Origin: Bacillota bacterium
GTDB lineage: Bacteria > Bacillota > Sulfobacillia > JAJZYS01 > JAJYTV01
Direction of reading: 5' to 3'
Length of the DNA stretch: 64,000 nucleotides
Assembly (NCBI GenBank): GCA_021793645.1
Contig: JAJYSJ010000008.1
Span: 1-64,000, forward strand
Below the pieces are notes generated by a model. It was given only the letters and a program-made list of their open reading frames with translations. It had not been told where the DNA came from and did no database searches. This document shows positions 61,623-64,000 of the stretch, piece by piece (position 1 is the stretch's first letter; each line of letters opens with the position of its first letter). The position numbers and the translations under genes were made by a program.

Positions 61623-63683
61623 TCAGCGCTGTTTCTGTACGATGCGCTCGACCTTGTTGCTGTGTCCCTTACGCAGCACAAGAGTGTTGCCACCTTGCGC
61701 CATTGAGCTAGCGCCAGTTGGTGCTTCGAGAGCGTACAGGCTGAGGTGGGAGAAGCGATCAAGACCCAGCAGCCAAACGCGACCTGCCGCTGTCATCAGC
61801 AGACCACTCTCGCCCGGCATAACATGGACTTCACCGAGAACCGTGGGCGTGACCACGGAGAGAACCTGGGGCTTCCCAGCGGGCGTTAGAGACTCGTTCA
61901 GAAGCTGCGCGTAGATCTGTCCCCCTTTCTGCCCGAGGACAATCAGTCGGCGGAGTGATCCTTGTGCGAGAACACCCAATCCTTGAACGGTGAACGGCAA
62001 ACGCAGCGCGCGCTGGCTCTTCACGTAGAGCACGGTCCCGGACAGGGCCAGTCTGCGCAGGATCGCTGTATCGCTTACCTTCCCAGAGCGGTCTCCCGTC
62101 TCTGCGATCGACAGTGTGAAAACCTGGGGACCGGTAGTCTCTGGATCGATGGCTGCAAACTGCACACTCAATCCAGGCGCACTACGCGCAAGGATCTGGC
62201 CGGAATCCACCGAGAAGAGTTCCAGTTGCCTATCTGTCGTCAGGATCGCGGTATTGCCCGTGGCCGTCGCAACAGAAGGTGCCAGAACGGTTGCCGACGC
62301 GGGCATCGCACCTGCCGGTACATATCCCTTTGGGGTCTTGCGCCACCATGTGGATCCCGCAGCCAGCGTGCGTAAACCGTTCGAGATGCCCCAGATAGGC
62401 TGTGCCATATACGGCAATGATACTGCGGGTTGGCCATTTATCCCGAAGCCAAGCAAGCCATAGCCATCGCTACACCACGCGGATGTGCCTACTGGTCCGG
62501 CTTGTGAGCCAGCCAGGGGCCCAGTGCACGAAGCGGGCAGGGATGTGACCTGCCCCCCAGCCGAAATCAATGCGCTTGAGCCTCCCGTGCCGGCGAGAGC
62601 CGTCAGGTCACCGGAGATGGGCGCCATCAGGCTGGCTCCAATGCTGGCACGACTGAACCCTGGGGCGAAGGTCTCGCCAACGTACGACCTGAGCCTGAGA
62701 CCCGTATCCACGATCAACTCCGGTTGGGCCGCATGCAGTGCAGTCCAGGCGTTAGCAACGAGCTGTAACTTGCCAAGGGGTGAGAGCGTAGCGCCCCAGG
62801 ATTCAAAGGTGGTCGACGTCGGACCGCGGGTTCCCGTGACGAAACCTGTGCCGAACCGCTCTACAAAGGACGTGCCGGGTGGCAAGGCTACGGTTTGCAG
62901 CGACCTGAGGCCGGACGGTGAGGCGTCGATCAGGCGGAGTCGACCTCCGAAAACCAGCGCGATGGAGCTGCCGGACGTCATCAGCACCGGCATCGACATC
63001 GGCTTCACGGCTTCCAGGTAAGTATCCCAGTTGCTCTGTGGCGGCAGCGGATAACTTGGGCCAGTCACGAGGGACCCGATCTGGACGCCGCTTGGTCCCC
63101 CAGGCTGGAATGGCAGGATCGCGACTTCGTCGCCGGATGGCTGGTGCAGGAGCATGGCGAGGAATGCCTGATCGTTTCCGAGTGTGACCCCCTGTGCAGC
63201 GAGGATCGAATCGCCCTGTGGAGGATGCCATGTTCTGAGCACTCCGATCGTGCCACCAGCGTCTGTCCCGAGCGCAACGATCGCTTCGGACGTGTTGTCC
63301 ACCACGACTCCGCGATAGACGGAGAGCGTAGCAGGGGCTGGGTACGTCGGCAAATCTGGCACTGTGCCTACCTCGCGTAGCGAGATGGTGGGCGACGTCG
63401 GCAAGGCGTATACCCAGAGTAGTACGCCGATTAGAAGGATCGCCGGAATCCACAGCAGCCGCCTTCGGTGCAGCGTCCTACGAAGCAGGTATCCTTCCGC
63501 CGCGAAGGCGGCGGCCGCTTCCGCGGGTTCGCCGAGCCTCTGGCGGGCTTCGGTCCAGTCCCCCTCCTGCAAGAGCGTCGCGATATGGGAGCGAAGCTCC
63601 TTCCGTAGTGTCGCCCGCTGGTCGGGAGAGAGCCTCAGCCGTCGCAGAACGTCGCTGATGTAGCGTTCAGTCTGATCCCTCAT
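61623..63683 (-). CDS. HAAS-type membrane protein with large beta-propeller-like domain
   Basis: The 686-residue protein begins with a HAAS/DUF1700-like helical region (MRDQTERYISDVLRRLRLSP; LRSHIATLLQEGDWTEARQR). One membrane helix follows (LLWIPAILLIGVLLWVYAL). After this come about 580 residues rich in Gly, Ser, Thr and beta strands with recurring turns, consistent with an extracellular propeller. It overlaps the PadR gene by 17 bases. PadR-HAAS pairs are common in Firmicutes, where the first protein is thought to control or respond to membrane stress. Confidence 0.75.
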   Translation of the reverse strand: MRDQTERYISDVLRRLRLSPDQRATLRKELRSHIATLLQEGDWTEARQRLGEPAEAAAAFAAEGYLLRRTLHRRRLLWIPAILLIGVLLWVYALPTSPTISLREVGTVPDLPTYPAPATLSVYRGVVVDNTSEAIVALGTDAGGTIGVLRTWHPPQGDSILAAQGVTLGNDQAFLAMLLHQPSGDEVAILPFQPGGPSGVQIGSLVTGPSYPLPPQSNWDTYLEAVKPMSMPVLMTSGSSIALVFGGRLRLIDASPSGLRSLQTVALPPGTSFVERFGTGFVTGTRGPTSTTFESWGATLSPLGKLQLVANAWTALHAAQPELIVDTGLRLRSYVGETFAPGFSRASIGASLMAPISGDLTALAGTGGSSALISAGGQVTSLPASCTGPLAGSQAGPVGTSAWCSDGYGLLGFGINGQPAVSLPYMAQPIWGISNGLRTLAAGSTWWRKTPKGYVPAGAMPASATVLAPSVATATGNTAILTTDRQLELFSVDSGQILARSAPGLSVQFAAIDPETTGPQVFTLSIAETGDRSGKVSDTAILRRLALSGTVLYVKSQRALRLPFTVQGLGVLAQGSLRRLIVLGQKGGQIYAQLLNESLTPAGKPQVLSVVTPTVLGEVHVMPGESGLLMTAAGRVWLLGLDRFSHLSLYALEAPTGASSMAQGGNTLVLRKGHSNKVERIVQKQR

Positions 63684-64000
63684 GGTCAGAGCCGACTCCC
63701 TTCAATAGTTCGTACATCACCGATGTAAGCTGCTTCCACTCTGCGGCACGTTCTTGAAGTGTCAGTCGGCCCGCTTCGACCAATCGGTAATAGCGGCGTG
63801 GTACGCCCCGATCCCGTACTTCCCAAGTACTCTGTAGCAGACCTTGTTCTTCCAGGCGATAAAGGATGGGGTACAGTGTCCCCTCCTTCAGTTGCAGGAG
63901 TCCCCCGCTCTGGCTGGAGAGCAACTGCACCAGATCGTATCCATAGAGAGGGCCTGCACGCTGCAGTAGTGCCAGGACCGCAAGGTCGAGCAGTCCGCGG
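63667..64000 (-). CDS. PadR family transcriptional regulator (5' end beyond window)
   Basis: The minus strand is open from the window end. It reads RGLLDLAVLALLQRAGPLYG, YDLVQLL, then LKEGTLYPILYRLEEQGLLQS and the basic wing RDRGVPRRYYRLVEAG. This is the PadR winged helix. The start codon lies outside. It ends within the start of the HAAS-type protein, which it probably regulates. Confidence 0.88.
   Translation of the reverse strand, partial: RGLLDLAVLALLQRAGPLYGYDLVQLLSSQSGGLLQLKEGTLYPILYRLEEQGLLQSTWEVRDRGVPRRYYRLVEAGRLTLQERAAEWKQLTSVMYELLKGVGSDHEGSD

Overview
The window is the replication-origin region of a high-GC, Gram-positive, spore-forming Firmicute. By eye the core is roughly 60-65% G+C. 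Evidence for this is the rpmH/dnaA divergent origin block, the Noc-ParA-ParB trio with matching DNA sites, T-box leaders, RemB, a YyaC-type spore protein, a CotF-type coat protein and the rpsF-ssb-rpsR-rplI-dnaB-purA run. A secreted sedolisin (S53) protease suggests, but does not prove, an acidic habitat. I cannot name the genus.

Layout. 1-6.1 kb is an accessory segment of visibly lower G+C. It holds an IS1634-type transposase running off the left edge, a four-gene putative defence operon (YwgA/Panacea-like protein, PD-(D/E)XK-like protein, tRNA-guanine-transglycosylase-like protein, SIR2-like protein whose 3' end is disrupted), a serine recombinase killed by one stop codon, and an IS3 remnant. 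6.2-8.8 kb has two tRNAs, a metal-exporter-like permease, DoxX and a TetR regulator. 8.9-25.6 kb is the minus-strand half of the origin block: purA, dnaB, rplI, DUF2232, MazG-like, rpsR-ssb-rpsF, a tightly overlapped five-gene membrane operon, YegS, DUF4446, parB, parA, noc, rsmG, jag, yidC, yidD, rnpA, rpmH. 25.6-32.5 kb is the plus-strand half: dnaA, oriC, dnaN, yaaA, recF, dciA, remB, gyrB. gyrA follows at 38.2 kb after an interposed deacetylase, acyl-CoA ligase, GNAT, divergent Mur ligase and zinc exporter. 40.7-55.4 kb has the coat protein, sedolisin, pdxST, a serine T-box with mtnA-serS-tRNA-Ser, a proC T-box, a split NHEJ set (LigD polymerase, LigD ligase, Ku), an M20 peptidase and a DapB-like reductase. 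55.4 kb to the right edge is a second accessory region at tRNA-Arg: an integrase C-terminal remnant, a Gabija-like gajAB pair, a MerR-like regulator, a glycine-zipper peptide, gene debris, and a PadR/HAAS-propeller pair.

How it works together. Replication initiation (dnaA, oriC, dnaB, dciA), sliding clamp (dnaN), repair (recF), topology (gyrAB) and segregation/nucleoid occlusion (parAB, noc, parS, a Noc site) are assembled around one origin. Start codons are unusual in several places: four consecutive 4-base overlaps use GTG, TTG, CTG and ATG in turn, and dnaA looks as if it may start at ATA. The best candidate for a previously undescribed system is the transglycosylase/nuclease/SIR2 operon at 0.8-4.1 kb.
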